Part shown: positions 57,498 to 64,000 of the stretch, piece after piece | Numbering within the stretch: position 1 is the stretch's first letter | How the letters are laid out: each line of letters starts with the position of its first letter | DNA from: Defluviitalea raffinosedens | Lineage (GTDB): Bacteria; Bacillota; Clostridia; Lachnospirales; Defluviitaleaceae | Assembly: GCF_016908775.1 (NCBI RefSeq) | Contig: NZ_JAFBEP010000005.1 | Span: 1 to 64,000 of the forward strand | Direction: 5' to 3' | Length of the DNA: 64,000 bases | Notes under the pieces: generated by a model | Databases searched by the model: none | What the model was told of the DNA's origin: nothing | What the model saw: only the letters and a program-made list of their open reading frames with translations | Position numbers and translations under genes: made by a program

Positions 57498-59552
57498 TTA
57501 AACAGAACTATTGATATGAATAAGCTCAGCTACATCCAAAATCAAACTGATGCTTCCATCTCCCAGCAAAGTACAGCCCGCCAATCCCTCTATTTTTTTC
57601 ATATTTTTTATATAGGCAGGTAAGGCTTTAACAACAACTTGCTGTTGTCCCAGCATCTGATCTGCAAAAAGGCAAAGGGCCTTGTTTCCCTGTTCTACCA
57701 TGATGAGAATTCCCTCTGTAAAATCTTTAATCTCTGTATCCACTCCAAAATACTCATGCAAACGGAGAATAGAATAACATTCTCCCCTCACCATAATCAT
57801 TTCATTGCCGTCTGGATCTTTAATAATATCTGTTTCCTTAGGTCTAAAAGATTCTTTTATGGATACAGTAGGAATTGTATACCGAGCGTTTCCGACTTTT
57901 ATCGTCATTCCATCAACGATTGCCAAGGTCAGTGGAATTTTTAACGTAATCGTCGTGCCTTTTCCCTCAACACTTTCTACCGCTACAGATCCTCCGATAT
58001 TTTCCAGATTCTTTAATACCACATCCATTCCAACGCCTCTTCCGGAAAATTCGGATATACTGTCTTTGGTTGAAAATCCCGGAAGCAAAATCAGCTCATA
58101 AATTTCTTTGTCACTCATTTCACTTTCTGGTTTTGTAAGCAGATTATTTTCTCTTGCTCTTTGCAATATCTTTGCTTTATTAAGTCCTCTTCCATCATCT
58201 TTTACAATGACCAGGACGTCTCCTCCTGCATTTTTAGCTTCTAAAATAAGGGTTCCAACTCTGGGCTTCCCTATAGCTTCCCTTTCCTCTCCACTCTCTA
58301 TTCCATGGTCAATGGCATTTCGAATTAAATGCATGATCGGGTCTGAAATATGTTCGATGATGTTTTTGTCTACTTCTGTTTCTTCTCCTACAAGTTTAAG
58401 CTGTACTTCCTTATTAAGTTTCTTGGTCATATCCCTGACAATCCTGTGCATTTTATGGAAAGTAGTAGAAAGAGGAACCATTCGAATGGACATCACCATA
58501 TCCTGAATTTCACTGGTAATCTTATGGAGCTGTCTTGCAGCTTTTTGAAAATTGTTAAGTTCCAGTCCTGCTAAATCTGGATTTTGCACCACCATTGCTT
58601 CTGCAATTACCATTTCTCCTACCAAATCCATGAGTTTATCCAGCTTTTCTACATTCACACTGATCATCGTCTGACTAACAGATACAGAGGATGTCTCCTG
58701 AGTTTGAATCTTCGGAACCTTTATAGGGCTTTCTTCCACATTTCTTTTAGGAGGTTTAACGAATTGGTTAAATTCTTCGTCATTTTCCAGCTGAATCAAC
58801 TCTAAATCCTTAAGAAACATGGTCTGCATGAGTAACTTATGGATTTCTTCATAGGATTGATCTGTCCTTACATAAACCTGGAAGCCCTGCTTTTTAATCA
58901 CTTCCGCAGTATGGTCATTTTCCATGATATCTTCTGGAATATAATAAACTTCAGATGTCAATTCTTTTAGATGGTGTACGATGGTGTATGCCCTGATGTT
59001 CTCCATTTCACAGCCATCTTCAAAAAATACAGTTGCCTTAAAGCAATTCCCATTTAAAACTTTACTGGACTTATCCGGTGGGATATAATACTGCTGCTTT
59101 TCAGTCGTTTCGGGTTTTTTAGGCTGAATCTCCGAAGGATTTTGTTGTTTGATCAAAGAGAGGAATTCTTTGATCGTATTAATCAGTTGAGAACAGTCTC
59201 CATCCACTTCCTGTCCGTCTTTTATTTTTTGAAGCTCAATTTTTATAAAATCTATACCCTCCAGCACCAGGTCTGAAACAACAGAATAATCTATGTCTTT
59301 GGGCTTTTCTTCACGAATATAATAGAACAAATCTTCCATAGAATGGGCAAGAGTGGATATATTGTTGAAAAGCATCATTGCTGAAGATCCTTTAATGGTG
59401 TGCATTATACGAAAAATTTCATTAACAGATTCTTGACTATAAGAATTGGTTTGCTCGCATAAAAGAATAATTGTCTCCAACTGTTCGATATTTTGAGTAG
59501 TTTCAAAAATATACATCTCAAGCATTGGCTCATTGGCATACAGTTCAGACAT
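57498..59552 (-). CDS. cheA: Chemotaxis histidine kinase CheA
   Basis: 684 residues with all main domains: P1 with phospho-accepting His near residue 49 (IFRIMHTIKGSSAMM), a P2-like region with a linker, P3 dimerisation (LDKLMDLVGEMVIAEAMVVQ, about 300), and a P4 ATPase with N-box HLIRNAIDHGIE, G1 DDGRGL and G2 GRGVGMDVV. A P5 CheW-like domain ends in GCTLLGDGSISLILDV. The ATG at 59550-59552 follows GGGGGTG, and the tetR stop lies within that same site, so the genes are tightly coupled. It is the only intact cheA in the window. Confidence 0.97.
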   Translation of the reverse strand: MSELYANEPMLEMYIFETTQNIEQLETIILLCEQTNSYSQESVNEIFRIMHTIKGSSAMMLFNNISTLAHSMEDLFYYIREEKPKDIDYSVVSDLVLEGIDFIKIELQKIKDGQEVDGDCSQLINTIKEFLSLIKQQNPSEIQPKKPETTEKQQYYIPPDKSSKVLNGNCFKATVFFEDGCEMENIRAYTIVHHLKELTSEVYYIPEDIMENDHTAEVIKKQGFQVYVRTDQSYEEIHKLLMQTMFLKDLELIQLENDEEFNQFVKPPKRNVEESPIKVPKIQTQETSSVSVSQTMISVNVEKLDKLMDLVGEMVIAEAMVVQNPDLAGLELNNFQKAARQLHKITSEIQDMVMSIRMVPLSTTFHKMHRIVRDMTKKLNKEVQLKLVGEETEVDKNIIEHISDPIMHLIRNAIDHGIESGEEREAIGKPRVGTLILEAKNAGGDVLVIVKDDGRGLNKAKILQRARENNLLTKPESEMSDKEIYELILLPGFSTKDSISEFSGRGVGMDVVLKNLENIGGSVAVESVEGKGTTITLKIPLTLAIVDGMTIKVGNARYTIPTVSIKESFRPKETDIIKDPDGNEMIMVRGECYSILRLHEYFGVDTEIKDFTEGILIMVEQGNKALCLFADQMLGQQQVVVKALPAYIKNMKKIEGLAGCTLLGDGSISLILDVAELIHINSSV

Positions 59553-59557
59553 AGGTA

Positions 59558-60184
59558 TCACCCCCTGGCATTATATACATAATCATTCTTTTTATCACCA
59601 AAAACATCCAGCAATAACTGGGTTATTTGTCTCATTTCATTCCTCAGAGAAAATCTGAACCCTTTTATCCTCCACTTAAAACAAAGTCCTATAAATGTTG
59701 AATAGATTATATCTGCCAGTATTTCCGCATCTATATCATTTTTTATAATATTCGATTCCTGGGCTATTTTAATAAGTTCCTGTATATTCTCTAAACGACT
59801 TAAAGAAATGTCTCTAGCTTTAGTTTCCAGTTCGGGGATGCCGCGGAAAAGTTCGTAAGCTTGCATAAGAGCAGTTATTTGAGGATAATTTTCATAATAT
59901 GAAGCATAGGAATCTATATAGAATATAATGGCTTCTCTGGGCGAGCTTTTCTTTGATTTTTCTATAGAAGTGAAGAATAGATCTTTATCATATACTGAAA
60001 ACTGTTCTAAGACAGCCAGAAATATATCATTTTTCTTGGGAAAATATTTGAAAACAGTACTTTCGGAAAGTTCTAATCTCCTCGCAATTTCCTTAGTAGA
60101 AACTGAATGAATGCCAAATTCATGAATAAGTTCAATGGCATTTAATATAATGCTTTCTCTTCTGTGAGTTAAATTCGAACCCAT
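59558..60184 (-). CDS. TetR-family regulator heading chemosensory cluster 2
   Basis: 208 residues: N-terminal helix-turn-helix (RRESIILNAIELIHEFGI, STKEIARRLELSESTVFKY) and a helical C-terminal regulatory domain. It resembles the TetR at 18158 in sequence and in position as first gene of a che cluster. An imperfect inverted repeat just after its predicted start of transcription is a likely autoregulatory operator. The ligand is unknown. Regulation of a cheA operon by a TetR protein is unusual, since such operons normally belong to flagellar sigma regulons. Confidence 0.92.
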   Translation of the reverse strand: MGSNLTHRRESIILNAIELIHEFGIHSVSTKEIARRLELSESTVFKYFPKKNDIFLAVLEQFSVYDKDLFFTSIEKSKKSSPREAIIFYIDSYASYYENYPQITALMQAYELFRGIPELETKARDISLSRLENIQELIKIAQESNIIKNDIDAEILADIIYSTFIGLCFKWRIKGFRFSLRNEMRQITQLLLDVFGDKKNDYVYNARG

Positions 60185-60197
60185 TTTTTACCACCCC

Positions 60198-60215
60198 AGT
60201 GAGTTCTGACTTACT
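60198..60215. promoter_or_regulatory. Candidate operator of the cluster 2 tetR
   Basis: AGTGAGTTCTGACTTACT: 7-bp arms, 6 of 7 complementary, 4-bp centre. It shares the AGTGA half-site core with the palindromes at 1357 and 18754 but has a wider spacing. It lies just after the predicted start of transcription and before the GGGGTGG ribosome site. Confidence 0.6.
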
Positions 60216-60226
60216 ATATTGGTAAA

Positions 60227-60255
60227 ATTATACGATAAATATTCTGTCTTGTCAA
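60227..60255 (-). promoter_or_regulatory. Perfect consensus promoter of chemosensory cluster 2
   Basis: On the minus strand TTGACA (60250-60255), exactly 17 bp, TATAAT (60227-60232). Start of transcription would be near 60220. Confidence 0.88.
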
Positions 60256-60298
60256 TATTTATTGAATTTTATCTACAAATATCGATTTAAGACTGAAT

Positions 60299-61042
60299 TT
60301 ATCCTAAGTGTGAAGCAACTGTAATCCCCAGAATGATACCAATCATCGTTCCAATGGTAGATAATCGTCCTCCCCACATTTCCTTTGATTCGGGAAGGAT
60401 CTCCCCGCAAGTTACATAAAGTATAATCCCTCCTGCAAATCCCAATGAAAGCGTAACAAAAAGTATGGATATTCCACTGATTAAATAACCTATAATACTT
60501 CCCAATTCCATAGGCAGAGCAAAAATAAAGGCATAATAAGCGATAACTTTCTTTTTTATACCTGCTTCTTTTAAAGGAATAGCGATGGCAATTCCTTCCG
60601 GTATACAGTGAAGGGCAACTATCAAGGCAAGTCTAATACCGGCATCAATCGAACTTTGAGCCAATGCACCTATGGCAATACCTTCTGGTATATTGTGAAT
60701 CGAGATGCCCAAAGCCATCAATAATCCTGTTTTAAGATATTGGGAACCTTTGAAATGCTTAATTTTCTTCATATAGGCATCAAGTATATTGTCCAATTTT
60801 ACTGTTAAGAGAACGCCTAAAGAAACTCCAATAATTCCAATATATAATCCTCCACGCGAAAAAGCTTCCGGAAAAAGATCAAAGCAAACAGTAGCAATCA
60901 TCAGTCCGGCTGTAAATCCCATAATGGTTCCCTGAAATCGCTTTCCCTTTTTAGAAGTGAGAAAGGATAATAGGATTCCTGTTAAAATACCCATAAATCC
61001 AGTCATGTACCCTAATCCGAAACTGGAGGCTGCCGAAAACAT
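60299..61042 (-). CDS. ZIP-family divalent metal transporter
   Basis: 247 residues with eight predicted membrane helices. Helix IV has the metal-binding HNIPEGIAIG and helix V HCIPEGIAIA, the ZIP signature. The loop between helices III and IV is short and basic. It most resembles ZupT-like bacterial importers of zinc, iron or manganese. The ATG at 61040-61042 uses GGGGTG as ribosome site, which is locked in the 3' arm of an 18-bp hairpin. Metal specificity cannot be told. It precedes the tetR gene of cluster 2 in the same direction, 115 nt apart. Confidence 0.94.
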   Translation of the reverse strand: MFSAASSFGLGYMTGFMGILTGILLSFLTSKKGKRFQGTIMGFTAGLMIATVCFDLFPEAFSRGGLYIGIIGVSLGVLLTVKLDNILDAYMKKIKHFKGSQYLKTGLLMALGISIHNIPEGIAIGALAQSSIDAGIRLALIVALHCIPEGIAIAIPLKEAGIKKKVIAYYAFIFALPMELGSIIGYLISGISILFVTLSLGFAGGIILYVTCGEILPESKEMWGGRLSTIGTMIGIILGITVASHLG

Positions 61043-61043
61043 A

Positions 61044-61092
61044 AAATCACCCCATAAGATACAGTTCTCTTAATTATCTTATGGGGTGATTT
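61044..61092 (-). promoter_or_regulatory. Long hairpin overlapping the ZIP transporter ribosome binding site
   Basis: On the minus strand 61075-61092 (AAATCACCCCATAAGATA) pairs perfectly with 61044-61061 over 18 bp, loop 13 nt. The 3' arm contains the GGGGTG ribosome site, and the ATG follows directly. Only four T follow, so it may be a terminator for the PII-like genes, a translational switch, or both. Confidence 0.72.
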
Positions 61093-61109
61093 ATTCAAAT
61101 AGAATAAAG

Positions 61110-61472
61110 TTATTGGTGTTCTATAAGTCCCTTCATTGAATAAATAGGGACAGTAAACATAATACCTTTCCCAAGATTTTTTATGTCTATATTTAATGCA
61201 TGTTCTATTTTATCCATCACTTTCAGTACCGTATCCTCGTCCTTAATGACAGAAAATACAGTCTTTCCATGTGTACTGCTATAATCCAGATTTCTCATTG
61301 AACTTGCAATCATAGGAATATAAATATCATCCATGCTGTATAAATTTGCAGAGCCTACCGAATCCATAACAGTAGCCCCTGTAATATTGAAGCTTTTTAG
61401 ACACTTTAATACCGTTTTTAAATTTTTGGCATTACTTAATACTATAAAAAGGACATATCCTTTTGGTTCCAT
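61110..61472 (-). CDS. PII-like (GlnB-fold) protein, second of a tandem pair
   Basis: 120 residues with the strand-helix-strand order of GlnB-like proteins: YVLFIVLSNAKNLKTVLKCL, FNITGATVMDSVGSANLY, then a T-loop-like segment, a second helix VLKVMDKIEHALNID, and GKGIMFTVPI at the place where PII has its GDGKIFVLP motif. Classical uridylylation site is absent. PII-like proteins bind nucleotides and regulate transporters they are encoded beside. It follows its paralogue by 32 nt. Confidence 0.78.
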   Translation of the reverse strand: MEPKGYVLFIVLSNAKNLKTVLKCLKSFNITGATVMDSVGSANLYSMDDIYIPMIASSMRNLDYSSTHGKTVFSVIKDEDTVLKVMDKIEHALNIDIKNLGKGIMFTVPIYSMKGLIEHQ

Positions 61473-61504
61473 TCAATCGCCCCTTTATCCATTGACGAAA
61501 AATT

Positions 61505-61915
61505 TTAATAATATTCGCTTTTTAATTCTTTATCCAAAATCTTTTTCTTTTCCCTGCTTTCAATATGTCTCTGAAGTTCTCCTCCCCGCATATGGGTCAC
61601 CGGCAATACGAACATAATACCTTTATTCGGCTTTTGCATATCTCCTCCAAGAATTCTTTCCACATACTCCATAACGAGCTCCACTTGCTCTTCTCTTTCA
61701 ATAACCGAAAAAATCGTTTTATTACTTTGTGTACCTCCCTCTAAAGATTTCATAAATCCACCAATCAACGGGATATCATATCTGGATTTTTCTTCAATGG
61801 CTCTGGACCCCATACTGTCAATCACGGTTGCACCTCTAATGCCTAGCTGTCGTATTTTATACAGTATATCAGGAAGATATTCCACTTCATTTAATACAAT
61901 AAATAATGCATACAT
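61505..61915 (-). CDS. PII-like (GlnB-fold) protein, first of a tandem pair
   Basis: 136 residues (ALFIVLNEVEYLPDILYKIR, LGIRGATVIDSMGSRAIEE, TIFSVIEREEQVELVMEYVE, NKGIMFVLPVTHMRGGEL) with a charged C-terminal extension of about 25 residues that its neighbour lacks. It shares GATVxDSxGS and GIMF-(V)P with that neighbour. It starts 38 nt after the antiporter gene and is likely co-transcribed with it. Function as a sensor subunit of the antiporter is inferred only from position and fold. Confidence 0.78.
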   Translation of the reverse strand: MYALFIVLNEVEYLPDILYKIRQLGIRGATVIDSMGSRAIEEKSRYDIPLIGGFMKSLEGGTQSNKTIFSVIEREEQVELVMEYVERILGGDMQKPNKGIMFVLPVTHMRGGELQRHIESREKKKILDKELKSEYY

Positions 61916-61953
61916 AGTGTATCTTCTCCTTTATTATAAGTATTTTATTAAAC

Positions 61954-63183
61954 CTAAACAGTTTCCTGGGCCTTCTCATTACTGAAGGCATACTTTAGAA
62001 GAGGAGGCGTCACTAAAGTAGAAATGACAACTAAAAGAACGATGCTTGTAAAGGTAGCATCTGTGATCACTTTAGCGGCAACACCTTGACTGGCAATAAT
62101 CAACGCTACTTCTGCTCTTGCAATCATACCAACACCTATTTGTAATGCCTGTCTTAATTTAAATTTGGATAATAAAGCTCCCAATCCACATCCTATGATT
62201 TTTCCAAATACGGCAATAAGCACAACCACAATTGCATATTTCCAATACTTTAAAATTTCTGATGTAATCGCTACTTTTAACCCAATGCTCACAAAAAAAA
62301 TCGGTGTGAATAAAGAATATGCCAGTACCTGAATCCTATTAGTGATCTTGCGTTGATAAGGAGTTGTAGAAAAAATAACTCCAACTACATATGCACCTGT
62401 AATCGCAGCAATCTTAAAGACTTCAGCCATAAATGCAAACAGAAAACACAAAATAATGGCAAAAACAATAATTCTCTCACTCCAGGCCGAATCCATAGCA
62501 AAAGAAGTAATTAATTTGGATATAATGACTCCAATGATAAAAGATAATATAAAGAAAGATACAATTCTAATGATTAACCCAATGATATTGCCATTTCCCG
62601 ATGGATTAGCCATCCCTGTAATAACCGCCAGTAAGACAATGCCCAGTACATCGTCTATAATCGCTGCTCCCAGTATAGAAACTCCCTCTTTGCTGTTCAG
62701 CTTTTTCATATCTCTTAATACTGATACCGAAATACTAACAGAAGTAGCTGTTAAAATGGTTCCTATGTAAAGAGCAAAAAGTAATTGCTGATGTCCATCA
62801 CCTCCAGGCAGATATTCTTTAAAGAAAACATATGGAATGATCGTTCCAAAAAATAAAGGAAAAATAACACCTCCGACAGCAATAAGAGAAGCACCCTTAC
62901 CAGAAGACTTTAATTCATTAATATCCGTTTCCAACCCTGCTAAAAACATCAGGAATATAACTCCGATTTCAGACATCGTATGAATCATTTCATTTTGTCC
63001 ATTAAGCCATCCTAATACAGTCGGTCCTAAAATAATTCCTAAAAGAATTTGTCCTAATACCTTAGGCATTTTGATGAGACTTGAAAGCCATCCTCCTATG
63101 GAAGCAGCACTTAAAAGAAGTACCAAATCCAAAAGGAACTTCTTTTCTTCCAATCCTTGTAAAAGAGATTCTATACCACCCAT
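61954..63183 (-). CDS. CPA2-family cation:proton antiporter (Kef/NapA-like)
   Basis: About 409 residues and 12 or 13 membrane helices (LLLSAASIGGWLSSLIKMPK, QILLGIILGPTVLGWL, GVIFLMFLAGLETDINEL, SVSVLRDMKKLNSKEG, AAIIDDVLGIVLLAVI, ITGAYVVGVIFS, GVGMIARAEVALIIAS). The two-Asp motif in AAIIDDVLG is typical of the ion site of electrogenic CPA2 transporters. There is no C-terminal RCK (TrkA-N) domain, so regulation could fall to the PII-like proteins. The ATG at 63181-63183 fits AGGAGG at 7 nt. Confidence 0.92.
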   Translation of the reverse strand: MGGIESLLQGLEEKKFLLDLVLLLSAASIGGWLSSLIKMPKVLGQILLGIILGPTVLGWLNGQNEMIHTMSEIGVIFLMFLAGLETDINELKSSGKGASLIAVGGVIFPLFFGTIIPYVFFKEYLPGGDGHQQLLFALYIGTILTATSVSISVSVLRDMKKLNSKEGVSILGAAIIDDVLGIVLLAVITGMANPSGNGNIIGLIIRIVSFFILSFIIGVIISKLITSFAMDSAWSERIIVFAIILCFLFAFMAEVFKIAAITGAYVVGVIFSTTPYQRKITNRIQVLAYSLFTPIFFVSIGLKVAITSEILKYWKYAIVVVLIAVFGKIIGCGLGALLSKFKLRQALQIGVGMIARAEVALIIASQGVAAKVITDATFTSIVLLVVISTLVTPPLLKYAFSNEKAQETV

Positions 63184-63335
63184 GATCATTCCTCCTAAAA
63201 TATTAATTTCATTATCGCCTGTACATTATAGGTTTTACACCTTAGAAATTATATTATTAAATATGGATAATAAAATTATATTATAAAAATTAATCCTATT
63301 CAAACTCGGTATACAGTATCCAGAATTAAAGAATA

Positions 63336-63363
63336 TAAAAATGCCCAGGCGTCTTGCCCAGGC
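63336..63363 (-). terminator. Terminator of prfA
   Basis: On the minus strand GCCTGGGC (63356-63363) pairs with a second GCCTGGGC (63343-63350) through six Watson-Crick and two G-U pairs, loop AAGAC, followed by ATTTTTAT. In DNA it appears as a tandem direct repeat. Confidence 0.75.
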
Positions 63364-63368
63364 GTCGT

Positions 63369-64000
63369 TTATTGAACTTCATTTTTAAGCTTTTCTGTTT
63401 GGTCAACTGTAATAAGATTCTCAATAACCTCATCTAAGTCCCCGTCCAGAATATCATCTAATCTGTGAAGGGTCAAACCTATTCTATGATCTGTTACTCT
63501 TCCTTGAGGGAAATTATAAGTACGGATTCTTTCATTTCTGTTTCCTGTTCCCACTTGGCTTTTTCTTGCTGCTGCCAATTCCTTCTGTTGTTTTTCCAGC
63601 TCTATTTCATATAATTTTGCCCTAAGAACTTTTAGAGCTTTTTCTTTATTTTTTAGCTGGGATTTTTCATCCTGACAACTTACAACGATTCCCGTAGGCA
63701 TATGAGTGATTCGTACAGCGGAATCTGTCGTGTTAACACTTTGTCCACCATTTCCTGAAGAACGGAAAACATCCACCCGAATATCGTTCATATCCAATTC
63801 AACGTCAACTTCTTCAGCTTCCGGAAGCACCGCAACGGTAACCGTAGATGTGTGAATTCTTCCTCCAGACTCTGTAACTGGAATACGTTGAACACGATGT
63901 ACTCCACTTTCATATTTGAGCCTTGAATAAGCACCGCTTCCCTGAATCATAAATACAATTTCTTTAAAGCCTCCAATGCCGATTTCATTGCTGTCCATAA
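63369..64000 (-). CDS. prfA: Peptide chain release factor 1, N-terminus beyond the window
   Basis: The C-terminal 210 residues of RF1: [20 protein letters not shown], the catalytic GGQ in [20 protein letters not shown], and the C-terminal [22 protein letters not shown]1 releases the peptide at UAA and UAG. The frame stays open to the right edge, so domain 1 and the PxT codon-recognition motif are not included. HTSTVTVAV and the spacing fit RF1 rather than RF2. Confidence 0.97.
   Translation of the reverse strand, partial: MDSNEIGIGGFKEIVFMIQGSGAYSRLKYESGVHRVQRIPVTESGGRIHTSTVTVAVLPEAEEVDVELDMNDIRVDVFRSSGNGGQSVNTTDSAVRITHMPTGIVVSCQDEKSQLKNKEKALKVLRAKLYEIELEKQQKELAAARKSQVGTGNRNERIRTYNFPQGRVTDHRIGLTLHRLDDILDGDLDEVIENLITVDQTEKLKNEVQ

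Noticed and set aside
63336-63366. Tandem direct repeat GCCCAGGCGTC as a possible CRISPR or iteron unit
   Set aside because: Only two units without spacer; on the minus strand they pair with each other and form the prfA terminator.
1-64000. tRNA, rRNA, CRISPR arrays, integrases and transposases
   Set aside because: Reading both strands gave no tRNA-like cloverleaf, rRNA signature, regularly spaced repeats or recombinase motifs; a small RNA could still be missed by eye.

Overview
This window is an AT-rich chromosomal segment of a spore-forming member of the Clostridia. The evidence is a Spo0E-like protein, a single-chain PurL of about 1256 residues, clostridial purine and pyrimidine operons, a guanine riboswitch, a PyrR-type attenuator and perfect sigma-A type promoters. 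The overall flavour is Lachnospirales/Defluviitalea-like, but the genus is not assigned. No rRNA, tRNA, CRISPR array, prophage or transposase gene was seen.

Layout. 1-9358: a LacI-type regulator running off the left edge, two chemoreceptor (MCP) genes, a receptor remnant, an orphan sugar-type binding lipoprotein and an S-layer-anchored glycoside hydrolase. 9529-12205: a two-component system. 12344-18739 (minus): chemosensory cluster 1, in transcription order tetR, receiver, cheY, a decayed cheA, cheW, MCP, cheR, cheB. 18903-22884: an iron alcohol dehydrogenase and the feoA-feoA-feoB operon with a Cys-rich small protein and two Fur-like boxes. 23183-37838: purine biosynthesis (purL; purK, purE; riboswitch; purC, F, M, N, D), a LysR gene, a nitronate-monooxygenase-like gene, a spo0E-like gene, an HRDC protein and a membrane-anchored unknown. 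38099-42215: agmatine-to-putrescine genes, a YwaF-like membrane protein and a diguanylate cyclase. 42320-52373: all UMP biosynthesis genes (pyrB, C, F, carA, carB, pyrK, D, E) behind a PyrR-type leader. 52390-60184: chemosensory cluster 2, in transcription order tetR, cheA, cheW, MCP, hybrid kinase, receiver. 60299-64000: a ZIP metal transporter, two tandem PII-like genes beside a CPA2 antiporter, and the end of prfA.

The most unusual theme is the chemotaxis arrangement. Two paralogous chemosensory clusters each begin with a TetR-family regulator, and each tetR promoter carries an inverted repeat just after the predicted transcription start. The 16-bp palindrome in front of the first tetR occurs again, identically and in the same promoter position, in front of a distant receptor gene at 1400. 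This suggests a TetR-controlled chemoreceptor regulon. Cluster 1 keeps cheR, cheB and cheY but its cheA is a deletion remnant. Cluster 2 keeps cheA but has no cheR or cheB. The two clusters are therefore complementary in content and may work as one signalling system.

Other points of interest are a pyrimidine leader that combines a PyrR loop with a translatable leader ORF running through the attenuator, a pyrB frame that reads 77 nt into pyrC next to an A6 tract, a palindromic repeat found twice abutting terminator T-tracts, two PII-like genes beside an antiporter, and a long hairpin that hides the ribosome binding site of the ZIP transporter. All functional statements rest on motif recognition by eye and family knowledge. 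No database search was run.
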